A stretch of DNA of 17,393 nucleotides from UBA5905 sp964609975 (GCA_964609975.1 CAZSTR010000034.1:1-17393); one strand, 5' to 3'; counted from the first letter of the stretch, positions 6,793 through 14,300 are shown. Program-made: numbers and translations. Notes: generated from the sequence alone by a model not told the origin.

Positions 6793-8031
6793 TCAGTTGA
6801 CATTGGGCTTCACATAGGTCGGATACGGGTTCACGGATTTCCCGTCCAGCCGCACCTCAAAATGCAAATGAGGCCCGGTGACATTGCCGGTTTTTCCGGC
6901 TTTTCCGATAACCGTTTTTCCGCCAACCACCTTTTGTCCAACCCGTGCATACATAACCGAGCAATGGGCATACAGCGTGGTCACCGTCTGACCCTTGCTG
7001 TTTTCACCGTGCTCGATGACACAGCTATAGCCATAGCCGGAGCTCCAGCCATAGCCCCAGGTGCTGGTATAGTTCGCCAAAATCACCGTTCCGTCCGCCG
7101 CGGCCACAATGTTCTGGCCGGAAATCGGGATGGGGCCGTTGGCGATGTCGATACCCCGATGGGTAGTGCCCCAGCGATCACCGAAATAAGAGGAAATAGC
7201 ACGCACCGTGGGCACGGGCCAATACATCATCCCGCCGTTATAGGTGCCGCCGCCGGAGTTGTTAGCCAGCTGGCGCTCCAGCTCCTCGTTCGCCTTTTCC
7301 AAGGCGGAAAGCTGGTTTTTATAGCTGTTGACCACAGACTGGTCCTCGCTCACCGCCGACTGGGCGCTGGCATACAGCCCGTCCAGCTCCGTTTTTTTCG
7401 AATTGGAGGCCGCAATTTTCGCGTCCAGCGCCTGCCTGTCCTTTTCCAGCTGGGCTTTTTTCTCCTCCAGCGAGATCTTTCGCTCCGCCAGCGTTTTCAG
7501 CGCCGCTTCCAGAGAGTCAATGATGCTCTGGTCGTTGGCGGAAATGCGCTTCACCGCCTCCGATTTCAGCAAAAAATCGGTATAGTTCTGTGCGCTGAGC
7601 AGCATTTGCAGAGTGGTCACGTTTCCGCTTTTCATGATCGCCCGCAGGCGCTGAGCCAGAATTTCCTTCGTCTCCACCACCGCCGCCTCGTTTTCGGCGA
7701 TTTCCTTTTCCGTTTCGTTGATTTGCGTCTGGGTTTCTGTTGCCTGCTTTTCCAGCGTCGCCAGCTGGTCGGAAAGCACATTCATCTGCTGCAGCACATT
7801 GGAAATCTGCGAATTCAGCAGGTTCTTCTGCTGCTGGCTGGCGTTCAAATCGCTTTGCGCCTTAGACAGCTCCTTTTTGATAGCGGCCTGCTGCTCCTGC
7901 AAAGCCTTCAGCTGCTGTTCCAAATCCGAGGTCGCTGCAGTGGCTGTCATAGGAGACGCGCACAGGCACACCACCGTCAGCGCAAGAAGCACCGCCGTGA
8001 TGCGTCGCCGCAACGGATGGGTTCGTTTCAT
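6793..8031 (-). CDS. Secreted coiled-coil M23 peptidoglycan endopeptidase (PcsB/CwlO/EnvC-like partner of FtsEX)
   Basis: This cell-wall hydrolase is predicted to act outside the membrane under control of FtsEX. The 412-residue product has a signal peptide (1 to about 33, basic MKRTHPLRRR then a hydrophobic core, cleavage near TATAA), a long Glu/Gln/Lys-rich coiled coil (about 35-255), a Gly-rich hinge (NNSGGGTYNGG) and a C-terminal LytM/M23 domain (about 268-405). The zinc ligands are intact: HRGID (His291, Asp295) and HLH (His388, His390), with His356 in YAH. E. coli EnvC, by contrast, has a degenerate site and only activates amidases, so this protein should cut peptidoglycan itself. The true start is the ATG at 8031, overlapping the ftsX stop as ATGA and preceded by GGGAG; the upstream frame to 8199 only shadows ftsX. 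It is cotranscribed with ftsX and the S41 gene. Confidence 0.93.
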   Translation of the reverse strand: MKRTHPLRRRITAVLLALTVVCLCASPMTATAATSDLEQQLKALQEQQAAIKKELSKAQSDLNASQQQKNLLNSQISNVLQQMNVLSDQLATLEKQATETQTQINETEKEIAENEAAVVETKEILAQRLRAIMKSGNVTTLQMLLSAQNYTDFLLKSEAVKRISANDQSIIDSLEAALKTLAERKISLEEKKAQLEKDRQALDAKIAASNSKKTELDGLYASAQSAVSEDQSVVNSYKNQLSALEKANEELERQLANNSGGGTYNGGMMYWPVPTVRAISSYFGDRWGTTHRGIDIANGPIPISGQNIVAAADGTVILANYTSTWGYGWSSGYGYSCVIEHGENSKGQTVTTLYAHCSVMYARVGQKVVGGKTVIGKAGKTGNVTGPHLHFEVRLDGKSVNPYPTYVKPNVN

Positions 8032-8927
8032 ATCCGCATACTCCCTTCCTGCTTCAGATATTTGTTCATGGAAATAACACTTCCGCAAACACCCACCAGT
8101 ACGCCGCCGACCAAGAAGCCGACCAGCAGCACCGTCCACACGGAACGGAAAGGAACCAAGCTCATCAGCACGCCGAAGGAAATTTTCTGTGTCAGCCAAT
8201 GATACAACAGCGCAATTAGGCCGAAGCCCACTCCGCCGGCGGACAGCCCCATCAGCATCCCCTCCACCACGAAGGGAAGACGCACAAAGCCGTCGGTGGC
8301 GCCAACCGATTTCATGATATAAATTTCCAGCCGGCGGCTATACACCGTCAATTTGATGGTGTTCACGATGATAAACAGCGACACCGCCAACAGCACCGCA
8401 ATCAGCGTGCCGCCAATCGCCAGCACCACCCGACGCAAGCGGGACAGGGTGGTGGCAATGTTCCCGTCATAAGAAATGCTTTCCACCCCATTGATCTGCT
8501 CGATGGCCGTCAACGTGGTCTCGAACAGCTCCAAATCCTTCATCGAAACAATATAGATGTCCGGCAAGGGGTTGTTCTCCCCCTGATAGCTGGCGAAGAC
8601 CTCTGCGGGTAGCTCGCTTCCATAGCGCTCCAGGCTCTCCTCCTTGGAAACGAAGGAAACCTTCGCCACATTCGCCAAGCCTCGAAGCCGTTCCCCCACC
8701 TGAGTCACCTGCTCCTCGTTCAGCTCCGCGTCCAAATAGGCCGCCACCACATTCTGTTCATAAGCGTTTTGGAACAAATGGTCAATGTTTTCGAAAACCA
8801 GATAAGAAAAACCGGTCAGCAAAAGGCAAATCACCAGCACACCCACACTGGCCAGCGCCATGAAGCGGTTGTGCCAGGTGTTGCGCAGCCCTTCCTTCAC
8901 CAAATATTTCATATCGTTCATCCGCAT
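8028..8927 (-). CDS. ftsX: Cell division protein FtsX (permease-like subunit)
   Basis: FtsX is the membrane half of the FtsEX complex. It passes ATP-driven conformational change to extracytoplasmic wall hydrolases. The 299-residue protein has the standard topology: cytosolic N-terminus (MKYLVKEGLRNTWHNR), TM1 (about 23-45), an extracellular domain (about 46-165) with the FtsX signatures VSFVSKEESLERYGSEL and NPLPDIYIV, then TM2 (166-190), TM3 (217-243) and TM4 (262-286). The cytosolic segment RRLEIYIMKSVGATDGFVRLP, which couples to FtsE, is well conserved. The ATG at 8927 overlaps the ftsE stop as TGATG; a TTG at 8930 is also possible. GGGAGG lies about 12 bases upstream, inside the 3' end of ftsE. 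The overlaps at both ends imply translational coupling. Confidence 0.96.
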   Translation of the reverse strand: MRMNDMKYLVKEGLRNTWHNRFMALASVGVLVICLLLTGFSYLVFENIDHLFQNAYEQNVVAAYLDAELNEEQVTQVGERLRGLANVAKVSFVSKEESLERYGSELPAEVFASYQGENNPLPDIYIVSMKDLELFETTLTAIEQINGVESISYDGNIATTLSRLRRVVLAIGGTLIAVLLAVSLFIIVNTIKLTVYSRRLEIYIMKSVGATDGFVRLPFVVEGMLMGLSAGGVGFGLIALLYHWLTQKISFGVLMSLVPFRSVWTVLLVGFLVGGVLVGVCGSVISMNKYLKQEGSMRI

Positions 8928-9628
8928 CAAAGAGCCGCACCTCCCATTGCCGCGCTCGGCCGCTTGGCGCCGGTGTCCGCCACAATGCGGCCGCCCGCCA
9001 GGGTGATGACCCGATGGTCAAACTGCTGGACAAGCTCATGCTCATGGGTCACCATCAAAACGGTGGTTCCCTTTTCGTTGAGCCGGCTGAGCAGCTCCAC
9101 GATGTCATAAGACATCCGGGGGTCCACATTTCCCGTCGGCTCGTCCGCAATAATCAGCTTCGGATTGTTTGCCAGCGCGCGGGCCAGCCCCACGCGCTGC
9201 TGCTCGCCACCGGACAGCTCCAGCGGAAACCGTTCGCCCTTCCCGCGCAAATCCATCAGTTCCAGCAGATAGGGCACCCGACGCCGAATTTCTCGCGGTG
9301 AGCGGCCAATCACCCGCATGGAAAAGGCAATGTTGTCATACACCGTCATGGAATTTATCAGGCGGAAATCCTGAAAAACGATGCCGAGATTGCGGCGAAA
9401 ATAGGGCACATCTCGCCGTTTGAGGCGAGACAGTCGGGTGTTGTTCACAATGACCTCGCCGGAGGTCGGGGTTTCCTCCCGCATAATCAGCTTCAAAAAG
9501 GTGCTTTTCCCTGCACCGGAAGCGCCGACGATGAAGGCGAACTCCCCGTCGTCGATATGCAAATTGACATCATGCAATGCATGACTGTCGGTTCCATAGG
9601 ACTTATACACACTGCGAAATTCAATCAT
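8927..9628 (-). CDS. ftsE: Cell division ATP-binding protein FtsE
   Basis: FtsE is the cytosolic ATPase of FtsEX. Its 233 residues contain Walker A GASGAGKST (35-43), Q-loop VFQDFRLI (94-101), ABC signature LSGGEQQR (138-145), Walker B LIIADEPTGNVD (158-169) and the H-loop His in VTHEHE (193-198). The opening MIEFRSVYKSY, plus NSMTVYDNIAF and DEPTGNVDP, are typical of FtsE rather than of general MacB/LolD ATPases. A short Ala/Gly-rich tail follows residue 220. The start at 9628 is supported by AAAGGAGGAG nine bases upstream; the open frame back to 9781 covers only leader and promoter. It is the first gene of a four-gene operon with ftsX, the M23 hydrolase and the S41 protein. Confidence 0.97.
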   Translation of the reverse strand: MIEFRSVYKSYGTDSHALHDVNLHIDDGEFAFIVGASGAGKSTFLKLIMREETPTSGEVIVNNTRLSRLKRRDVPYFRRNLGIVFQDFRLINSMTVYDNIAFSMRVIGRSPREIRRRVPYLLELMDLRGKGERFPLELSGGEQQRVGLARALANNPKLIIADEPTGNVDPRMSYDIVELLSRLNEKGTTVLMVTHEHELVQQFDHRVITLAGGRIVADTGAKRPSAAMGGAAL

Positions 9629-9653
9629 GCTCCGCTCCTCCTTTGTTTCGGGC

Positions 9654-9668
9654 CGGGGCCTCGCCCCG
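9654..9668 (-). other. Small GC hairpin in the ftsE leader
   Basis: CGGGGC, loop of three, GCCCCG forms a perfect six-bp stem about 12 bases upstream of the ftsE Shine-Dalgarno site. It lies within a roughly 95-nt leader that is unusually GC-rich. It could modulate ribosome access, but could also be chance in GC-rich DNA. Confidence 0.3.
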
Positions 9669-9731
9669 ACCAAGCGCCCGGCGCCGGAGAGAAAGATTGG
9701 ATTCTCCGCGGCCGACGAAGGCTCGCTTTTC

Positions 9732-9760
9732 AGTATACCGTAGCAGCTTCGTCTGTGCAA
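9732..9760 (-). promoter_or_regulatory. Probable promoter of the ftsE operon (TTGCAC - 17 bp - TATACT)
   Basis: On the minus strand -35 TTGCAC (9760-9755) is followed after 17 bases by -10 TATACT (9737-9732). This gives a start near 9725 and a leader of about 95 nt before ftsE. The -10 is close to consensus and the spacing is ideal; the -35 matches only in its TTG. Confidence 0.6.
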
Positions 9761-9781
9761 GTGTAAATGATTGCCAATCAA

Positions 9782-9814
9782 GGCAGCCGCCGACAGTTCC
9801 TGCCGGCGGCTGCC
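9782..9814 (-). terminator. Strong stem-loop after the CdaR-type gene, possible terminator
   Basis: GGCAGCCGCCG (9782-9792) pairs perfectly with CGGCGGCTGCC (9804-9814). It begins 20 bases past the stop of the regulator gene, where a terminator is expected. However, the T-run (GTCTTTTT) follows the stem on the plus strand; on the minus strand the stem is followed by TTGATTGG. It may end the regulator transcript inefficiently or act mainly against plus-strand transcripts. Confidence 0.5.
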
Positions 9815-9833
9815 GTCTTTTTCCCTTGAAAAA

Positions 9834-10916
9834 TCAATACTTCACCGGGTTGGCGCTGAGATATTTTTTCACCATGAGCGCGACCTTGAACACAATGGCG
9901 TCGTCGAACTCGCGCAAATCCAAACCGGTCAAGCGCTTGATTTTCTCCAGCCGGTAGACCAGCGTGTTTCGATGCACGAACAGCTTTCGGGAGGTCTCCG
10001 ATACATTCAGATTGTTCTCGAAGAACTTCTGGATGGTGAAAAGCGTCTCCTGATCCAGCGATTCGATGGAGCCCTTGCGGAAAACCTCCCGCAGGAACAT
10101 ATCACACAGGGTCGTGGGCAGCTGGTAAATCAGCCGGGCGACGCCCAAATGGTCATAGCTGATGATGGCCTTCTCGGTGTCGAAAACCTTCCCCACCTCA
10201 AGCGCCACCTGCGCCTCCTTGAAGGAGCTGGCCAGCTCCTTGATTTCCTCGACGGGTGTGCCGATGCCCACTACAGCCTGGGTATAGAATTCGCCGCCCA
10301 GCGTATCCACGATGGAGCGCGCCAGCTTTTCCAAATCGTGGCTCTCGATGCCGGAACGGATTTCCTTCACAAGGGCGATGTCCGTCTCGTTGATATTGAT
10401 AACGAAATCCCGATTTTTCTCCGGGAACAGGTTCTGAATCACATCATAGGCCGAAACCTCCGCCCGCGCCGCCACGCGAATCAGCAGAACCACACGGCTG
10501 ACATCGCTGTTGAAGCGTAGCTCCCGCGCCTTGAGATAAATATCCCCCGGCAGAATGTTGTCCAAAATCACATTCTTGACGAAGTTGCTCCGGTCATATT
10601 TTTCATCATAGTATTGCTTGATGTTGGTCAGGGACACCGCCAACAGCGCCGCATAACGGGAAGCCGCCTCGTCGGTTCCTTCCACGAACAGCACATATTC
10701 GCTGCGGGGACGGGAACCAAAGGGGCGATAGGTATAGTTGCCGATTTTCATCTGCTCCTGGTTCATGAACACATCCGAAATTTCCGGCATGGGAGCGCCG
10801 ATGCGGCTCAGATTGCTGCAGGCGATAACCGTCATACTTTCGTCCACGACGCCCACCGTCCGGTCGATAGCTTCTCTGGTTTGGTGAATGATTCCCTGGA
10901 ATAACCGGTTGGACAT
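9834..10916 (-). CDS. CdaR/PucR-family transcriptional regulator
   Basis: This 360-residue DNA-binding protein ends in a PucR-type helix-turn-helix. The stretch LFTIQKFFENNLNVSETSRK (292-311), followed by LFVHRNTLVYRLEKIKRLTG (312-331) and an AIVFKVALMVKKYL helix, is the family hallmark. The N-terminal part (about 1-100, REAIDRTVGVVDESMTVIAC) resembles the sugar-diacid-recognition type sensor of CdaR proteins, and the middle (about 135-255) fits the GGDEF-like domain of this family. The effector is unknown; glycerate/sugar diacid, purines and amino acids are all used by relatives. The ATG at 10916 has AAAGGAG nine bases upstream. An in-frame ATG at 11000 with GGAGAG would add 28 residues including three cysteines and is less likely. 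It is a single-gene unit with its own promoter; no neighbouring target is obvious. Confidence 0.88.
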   Translation of the reverse strand: MSNRLFQGIIHQTREAIDRTVGVVDESMTVIACSNLSRIGAPMPEISDVFMNQEQMKIGNYTYRPFGSRPRSEYVLFVEGTDEAASRYAALLAVSLTNIKQYYDEKYDRSNFVKNVILDNILPGDIYLKARELRFNSDVSRVVLLIRVAARAEVSAYDVIQNLFPEKNRDFVININETDIALVKEIRSGIESHDLEKLARSIVDTLGGEFYTQAVVGIGTPVEEIKELASSFKEAQVALEVGKVFDTEKAIISYDHLGVARLIYQLPTTLCDMFLREVFRKGSIESLDQETLFTIQKFFENNLNVSETSRKLFVHRNTLVYRLEKIKRLTGLDLREFDDAIVFKVALMVKKYLSANPVKY

Positions 10917-11105
10917 ATACACAGCTCCTTTTGTTGTACAATATGAGCCGCCGGGTATGCAAAAACGCTCGCTCTCGAAAAAGCAAGAACCCACATTCAT
11001 ATACACTCTCCGCGCAAACGCACGGCGGCTTTGTCTCCAAGCACAGGGGGCACCGGCCCGACAACGCCCAGGCATCCAGCACCTGCGAACCCCAATACCT
11101 TTTCT

Positions 11106-11134
11106 ATTGTACACAAGTTTTTGTTTTTTTGCAA
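11106..11134 (-). promoter_or_regulatory. Promoter of the CdaR-type regulator (TTGCAA - 17 bp - TACAAT)
   Basis: On the minus strand TTGCAA (11134-11129) and TACAAT (11111-11106) are separated by exactly 17 bases. Start would be near 11099, giving a leader of about 180 nt. Directly upstream, 11144-11164 is very AT-rich and forms an inverted repeat (GCAAAAA ... TTTTTGC). It could serve as an UP element or as an autoregulatory site. Confidence 0.65.
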
Positions 11135-11208
11135 GAGATAAACCGCAAAAAAATTAAATTTTTGCTAAAAACGGCCGAAAAAAGCGTTTTTTCCTCTTCG
11201 AAAAGCAC

Positions 11209-11238
11209 AAACAGCCCGGATTTTCATCCGGGCTGTTT
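11209..11238 (-). terminator. Terminator behind the GH5/oxidoreductase unit, possibly bidirectional
   Basis: AAACAGCCCGGA (11209-11220) and TCCGGGCTGTTT (11227-11238) form a perfect 12-bp stem with a six-base loop. On the minus strand it ends in TTT then GTGCTTTTC, a moderate U-tract. It lies 65 bases past the end of the pseudogene. The A/T ends of the stem would also give some termination on the plus strand. Confidence 0.75.
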
Positions 11239-11303
11239 GCCGTTTTGTTTGAGTCGGACGCCGTCAATCGAAGAACCTCGCTCCCCGACGCCGAGACGGA
11301 CAT

Positions 11304-12318
11304 TCAGTTCATCCCTGACTTCAAGACCGTCTGTCCAAATCGCTCCTTCGCCGCGCCATAAACCTCCTCCACAACGGGCGTGCCGTTTTTCGTCGTCGGA
11401 AGCAAAAATTCCGCCGGTGTACGGGGGTCGGTGCAATAGTAATCCTCCCAATAGCGGGCACGCACCGCCGGGTTAGCCAAATCCGGCACCGCATAGGGCT
11501 TTCCGCCGTCCACAATCGAACGATAGGCCAACAGACCCGGGAGGGCCATATCCAGCGCACTGTAAACATCAATGCTATACCGCTTTCCTTCGGCATCCCC
11601 AAAAATCGCCCCGATAAAATATCCGAAAGCGGCGAAATCGCCATTGCCACCGCCCCTTTCACCCCCGTGGGGCGGTATTTGTATCCGCGGAAGGAGAGTG
11701 CGACCTCCTGCGTTTCGAAAGAAAACCCGCCCTTGTATTCGACCAGCCGCAGGCTTCCGGAATCCCCCACCAGCGACCGTTTGAGCCAATCAGGCGGAAG
11801 CTCACCTCATATGGATGCTTCAAGTTCCCGTTGAGGCTTCGGGCGATGCCGCCGTTGTCCAGTTCCATCACCTCCATGCCGGCGCTCCCGGAGCGAGCGC
11901 CTTTTTCCGCCATATACTCCATCCGGGGGATTTCCAGACCGTTGACGCGCACCGCGGGTCAGCATTTCCCATTTGGGGGAGCAATCGTTGATGAAGGTGC
12001 CCTCCATACAAATGACCTCACCGATGGCACCACGCTCGCAGAGGGAGCGCAGCGCCATCGACGCGTCCGAATAGCAATAGTTTTCCCCACAAGCATAGAC
12101 ACAGCCGCTTTTCTCCACCGCATCACACAGCGCACAAGTCTCCGCCAGCGTCTGCACCGGCTGCCAGGAACAGAATTCCCTGCATCCGAAAAAAGGCCTT
12201 CGTGCCAAAATCCACTCCCGAAACCCATTTCGACAGCAAATTGCGAGCCGTTGCGCACCCGATGCTGAACAGCAAAAGAAAAGCGCTCAATCCCTTTCAC
12301 CTCGAATGATTTTTCCAA
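11304..12318 (-). pseudogene. Decayed Gfo/Idh/MocA-family oxidoreductase
   Basis: Fragments of one NAD(P)-dependent sugar oxidoreductase lie in order but in different frames. Segment A (about 12170-11960) reads TLAETCALCDAVEKSGCVYA, then ENYCYSDASMALRSLCERGA and NDCSPKWEMLTRG. Segment B (about 11955-11795), in another frame, reads RVNGLEIPRMEYMAEKGARS and LDNGGIARSLNGNLKHPYEV. Segment C (about 11785-11645) reads SLVGDSGSLRLVEYKGGFSF, and D (about 11615-11304) reads FGYFIGAIFGDAEGKRYSID and DMALPGLLAYRSI. At least three frameshifts are needed. At A-B roughly 30 residues of the usual sequence appear deleted. Most of the N-terminal Rossmann fold is missing; a faint remnant (IGCATARNLL) may sit near 12230-12260, and an ATG at 12318 overlaps the end of the glycosidase gene. 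It follows that gene directly, which suggests the two once formed a sugar-processing operon. Confidence 0.87.
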
Positions 12319-13378
12319 GTCTTTCGCTCAAAATCTCCCGGCGGTCATCGTCCACAAGGCTGAAGCGGTTTCCGTCGTTGGGCGTGCTCAAATAGTTCCA
12401 CACAGAATAGGGAACATCCCATTCCTTGCACAGGAAGATGACATCGCGCATCCAGTTTTCCCGATATGGAAGCTTGCAATGGCGAATCGTGCCAAACTCG
12501 CCGCACCATAGAATTTTGTCCGGGTGTTCCTCGACAAAGGCTTTCACCGGCTGTAAATATTGCCGCAAAAACTGAATATCCATGCGCCGAATATCTGCAT
12601 AGGCGCCGTTCCAGCCGTGAAGCCGGTGAAAATCCCGATACCGCTCGATGTCCTCCGTCGGATAGGGCATTTCCCGATTATAATACAAATTAGCCGTCGA
12701 CAGCACCCCCCGCTGATGGGTGAATTCATGGGGGGCATAGCAATGAAAGGTATAGATAATCCGGTCATCCTCCAATAGCTTCAGCCGCTCCAGTCCCGAA
12801 GGATTGTTATAGTCGATGCCGCCGAGAACAATCCAGCGATTTTTGTTCAACGCCCGAATCGCGTCCACCGTTTTCCGCGCCACAAAATCCCATTCCTCGG
12901 CGGTCGAATGAACCACCTCGTTCAACAGCTCGAAAACCACATCCTCCTCCTGGGAAAAGGCGTTTTCCAGCATCGTCCACACAGCCACAAACCGATTTTG
13001 CAGCTCCGTATCCTGCATAAGGCCACATTCCTCCGGAATGTCGCAATAATTGCCCACCGCCTTGTGCATATTCAGCACCGGCCGCAGACCATATTTTTTG
13101 CACCAGCCGACAAAATCCTGCAACAGACCGAGGATTTTTTCCCGATAGACATAGGGACGCTCCTCCAAAACGATTTGGTCAAAGCCTAGGCGAACATGGT
13201 CCATCCCCAGCGAGGCGACATAGGCGATGTCTCTTTCGGTGATATAGCTTTCAAAATGCTCCATGTCTCCGACGGTGATTTTCATCCTCTGCTCCGGCGG
13301 CAACACATTGAACCGCTTATAGTTTGTGAGCCATCCGCCAATTCCCATCCCTTTTTGAAAATTTTCGAGTTTTTTCAT
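12287..13378 (-). CDS. Cytosolic glycoside hydrolase, cellulase (GH5)-like
   Basis: This 363-residue retaining glycosidase of clan A type has a TIM-barrel pattern: GMGIGGWLTNY (10-20), HVRLGFD (61-67), VLNMHK (101-106), FELLNE (149-154, Glu154 the likely acid/base), YTFHCYAP (209-216), WCGEFG (291-296, Glu294 the likely nucleophile) and YSVWNY (324-329). There is no signal peptide or carbohydrate-binding module, so it probably acts on imported oligosaccharides or glycosides. The exact substrate cannot be inferred. The ATG at 13378 is preceded by AAGGGAGAG seven bases upstream; an open frame to 13408 adds nothing convincing. It heads a minus-strand unit whose second member is the oxidoreductase pseudogene, and it is divergent from an AraC regulator that probably controls it. 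Confidence 0.88.
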   Translation of the reverse strand: MKKLENFQKGMGIGGWLTNYKRFNVLPPEQRMKITVGDMEHFESYITERDIAYVASLGMDHVRLGFDQIVLEERPYVYREKILGLLQDFVGWCKKYGLRPVLNMHKAVGNYCDIPEECGLMQDTELQNRFVAVWTMLENAFSQEEDVVFELLNEVVHSTAEEWDFVARKTVDAIRALNKNRWIVLGGIDYNNPSGLERLKLLEDDRIIYTFHCYAPHEFTHQRGVLSTANLYYNREMPYPTEDIERYRDFHRLHGWNGAYADIRRMDIQFLRQYLQPVKAFVEEHPDKILWCGEFGTIRHCKLPYRENWMRDVIFLCKEWDVPYSVWNYLSTPNDGNRFSLVDDDRREILSERLGKIIRGERD

Positions 13379-13454
13379 GTCTGCTCTCCCTTCCCTGCGA
13401 AATCGCAAAAAGCGTTCCTTTTCTTGTGATTATACAGCGAAAACGTGTCTTCTC

Positions 13455-13484
13455 ATTAGACTTTTTCATAGAGATACTTGTCAA
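13455..13484 (-). promoter_or_regulatory. Promoter of the GH5-like gene (TTGACA - 18 bp - TCTAAT)
   Basis: On the minus strand a perfect -35 TTGACA (13484-13479) is followed after 18 bases by TCTAAT (13460-13455), giving a leader of about 70 nt. The -35 shares five bases with the -35 of the divergent AraC promoter. A second TATAAT at 13434-13429 lacks a good -35. Confidence 0.7.
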
Positions 13485-13506
13485 AAACCGAGATTTGCGC
13501 TATAAT
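13478..13506 (+). promoter_or_regulatory. Promoter of the AraC-type regulator (TTGTCA - 17 bp - TATAAT)
   Basis: TTGTCA (13478-13483) and a perfect TATAAT (13501-13506) are 17 bases apart. Transcription would begin near 13513, about 23 bases before the ATG. The -35 overlaps that of the opposing promoter, so RNA polymerase can hardly occupy both at once. Confidence 0.8.
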
Positions 13507-13535
13507 CAAGTTAGCTTTAGAGAGGAGGTTTCTCC

Positions 13536-14300
13536 ATGACCGCACAAAGCCTTCCCGCCTTTCAAATTTATTGCACGCAAGCCGGCACAAAAAGCTATCC
13601 TCTGCACGAACACAATCGGTTCGAAATCATGCTGTATCTTTCCGGGAACGGATATATGCGCACGCGCAAGGGAGATTACCCCTTTTCCCCCGGAACTATC
13701 ATCATCATCCCGCCCGGTCTCCCCCACGGCTCCGCTTCCGAACGGGAATTCAAAAATATTTCCATCGTCGGCGATTTTCATCCCCAGCTGTTTTTTGAAG
13801 CGCCGGTGGTTTTGCAGGACAACACCTTTCAGGAGGGGCGTTTCCTCGCCGAAGCCATCTATCGCAACCATCATCTGAACGACAGCTATCTATCCGCCCT
13901 GTGCACCGCATTTGTGTTTTTCGTTCTGCGCAGCATCCACACAGAGGACAACATCACCGCCGCTGTCAACCACATCATCGCCGCCATCCAGCAGGACTTT
14001 CACGACGCCGATTTTTCCTCGGAGGAGCAGCTGAAAAAAAGTGGCTATGCGGAGGACTATATCCGCTCCCGCTTCAAGGCCCACACCGGGAAAACGCCAA
14101 AGCATTTTCTGCGGGATGTGCGCATCCAGCACGCCTGCCATTTGATAGAAATTTATGCCGGAAGAATGTCGTTGGCGCAAATCGGTGAAAAATGCGGCTA
14201 TACAGACTATGTGTATTTTTCGAAGAAATTCAAGGAGGTGACCGGCGTAGCGCCCAAGGACTATAGAGCCCACATCGGTGCACCCACCATTGTCCCGTGA
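13536..14300 (+). CDS. AraC-family transcriptional regulator with N-terminal cupin domain
   Basis: The 254-residue protein has an AraC-type cupin sensor (about 10-90: LHEHNRFEIMLYLSGNGYM, GDYPFSPGTIIIIPPGLPHG) and a C-terminal double helix-turn-helix (about 150-246). The first HTH is weak (DFSSEEQLKKSGYAEDYIRS); the second matches the AraC signature well (SLAQIGEKCGYTDYVYFSKK, then FKEVTGVAPKDYR). Cupin members of this type usually bind a sugar or glycoside and activate nearby catabolic genes. It is the only plus-strand gene in the window. The start has GAGGAGG seven bases upstream. Position and shared promoter region point to control of the GH5 unit and of itself. The ligand is unknown. Confidence 0.93.
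   Translation: MTAQSLPAFQIYCTQAGTKSYPLHEHNRFEIMLYLSGNGYMRTRKGDYPFSPGTIIIIPPGLPHGSASEREFKNISIVGDFHPQLFFEAPVVLQDNTFQEGRFLAEAIYRNHHLNDSYLSALCTAFVFFVLRSIHTEDNITAAVNHIIAAIQQDFHDADFSSEEQLKKSGYAEDYIRSRFKAHTGKTPKHFLRDVRIQHACHLIEIYAGRMSLAQIGEKCGYTDYVYFSKKFKEVTGVAPKDYRAHIGAPTIVP

Noticed and set aside
5623..8202. Very long plus-strand open frame (859 codons) opposite the S41, M23 and ftsX genes
   Set aside because: It is antisense to three well-recognised genes. Its His/Arg/Leu-rich translation has no domain, and it arises from codon bias on the other strand.
9629..9781. N-terminal extension of FtsE in the open frame upstream of 9628
   Set aside because: It would run through the promoter and GC-rich leader. 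FtsE proteins start at MIEF, which has a strong ribosome site.
13429..13434. Second TATAAT upstream of the glycosidase as its main -10
   Set aside because: No acceptable -35 at 16-18 bp. TTGACA-18-TCTAAT a little further upstream is better matched.
13441..13510. Direct repeats as AraC binding half-sites in the divergent region
   Set aside because: Loose matches such as AGAC/AGAT can be seen, but no pair is long or regular enough to support a call.
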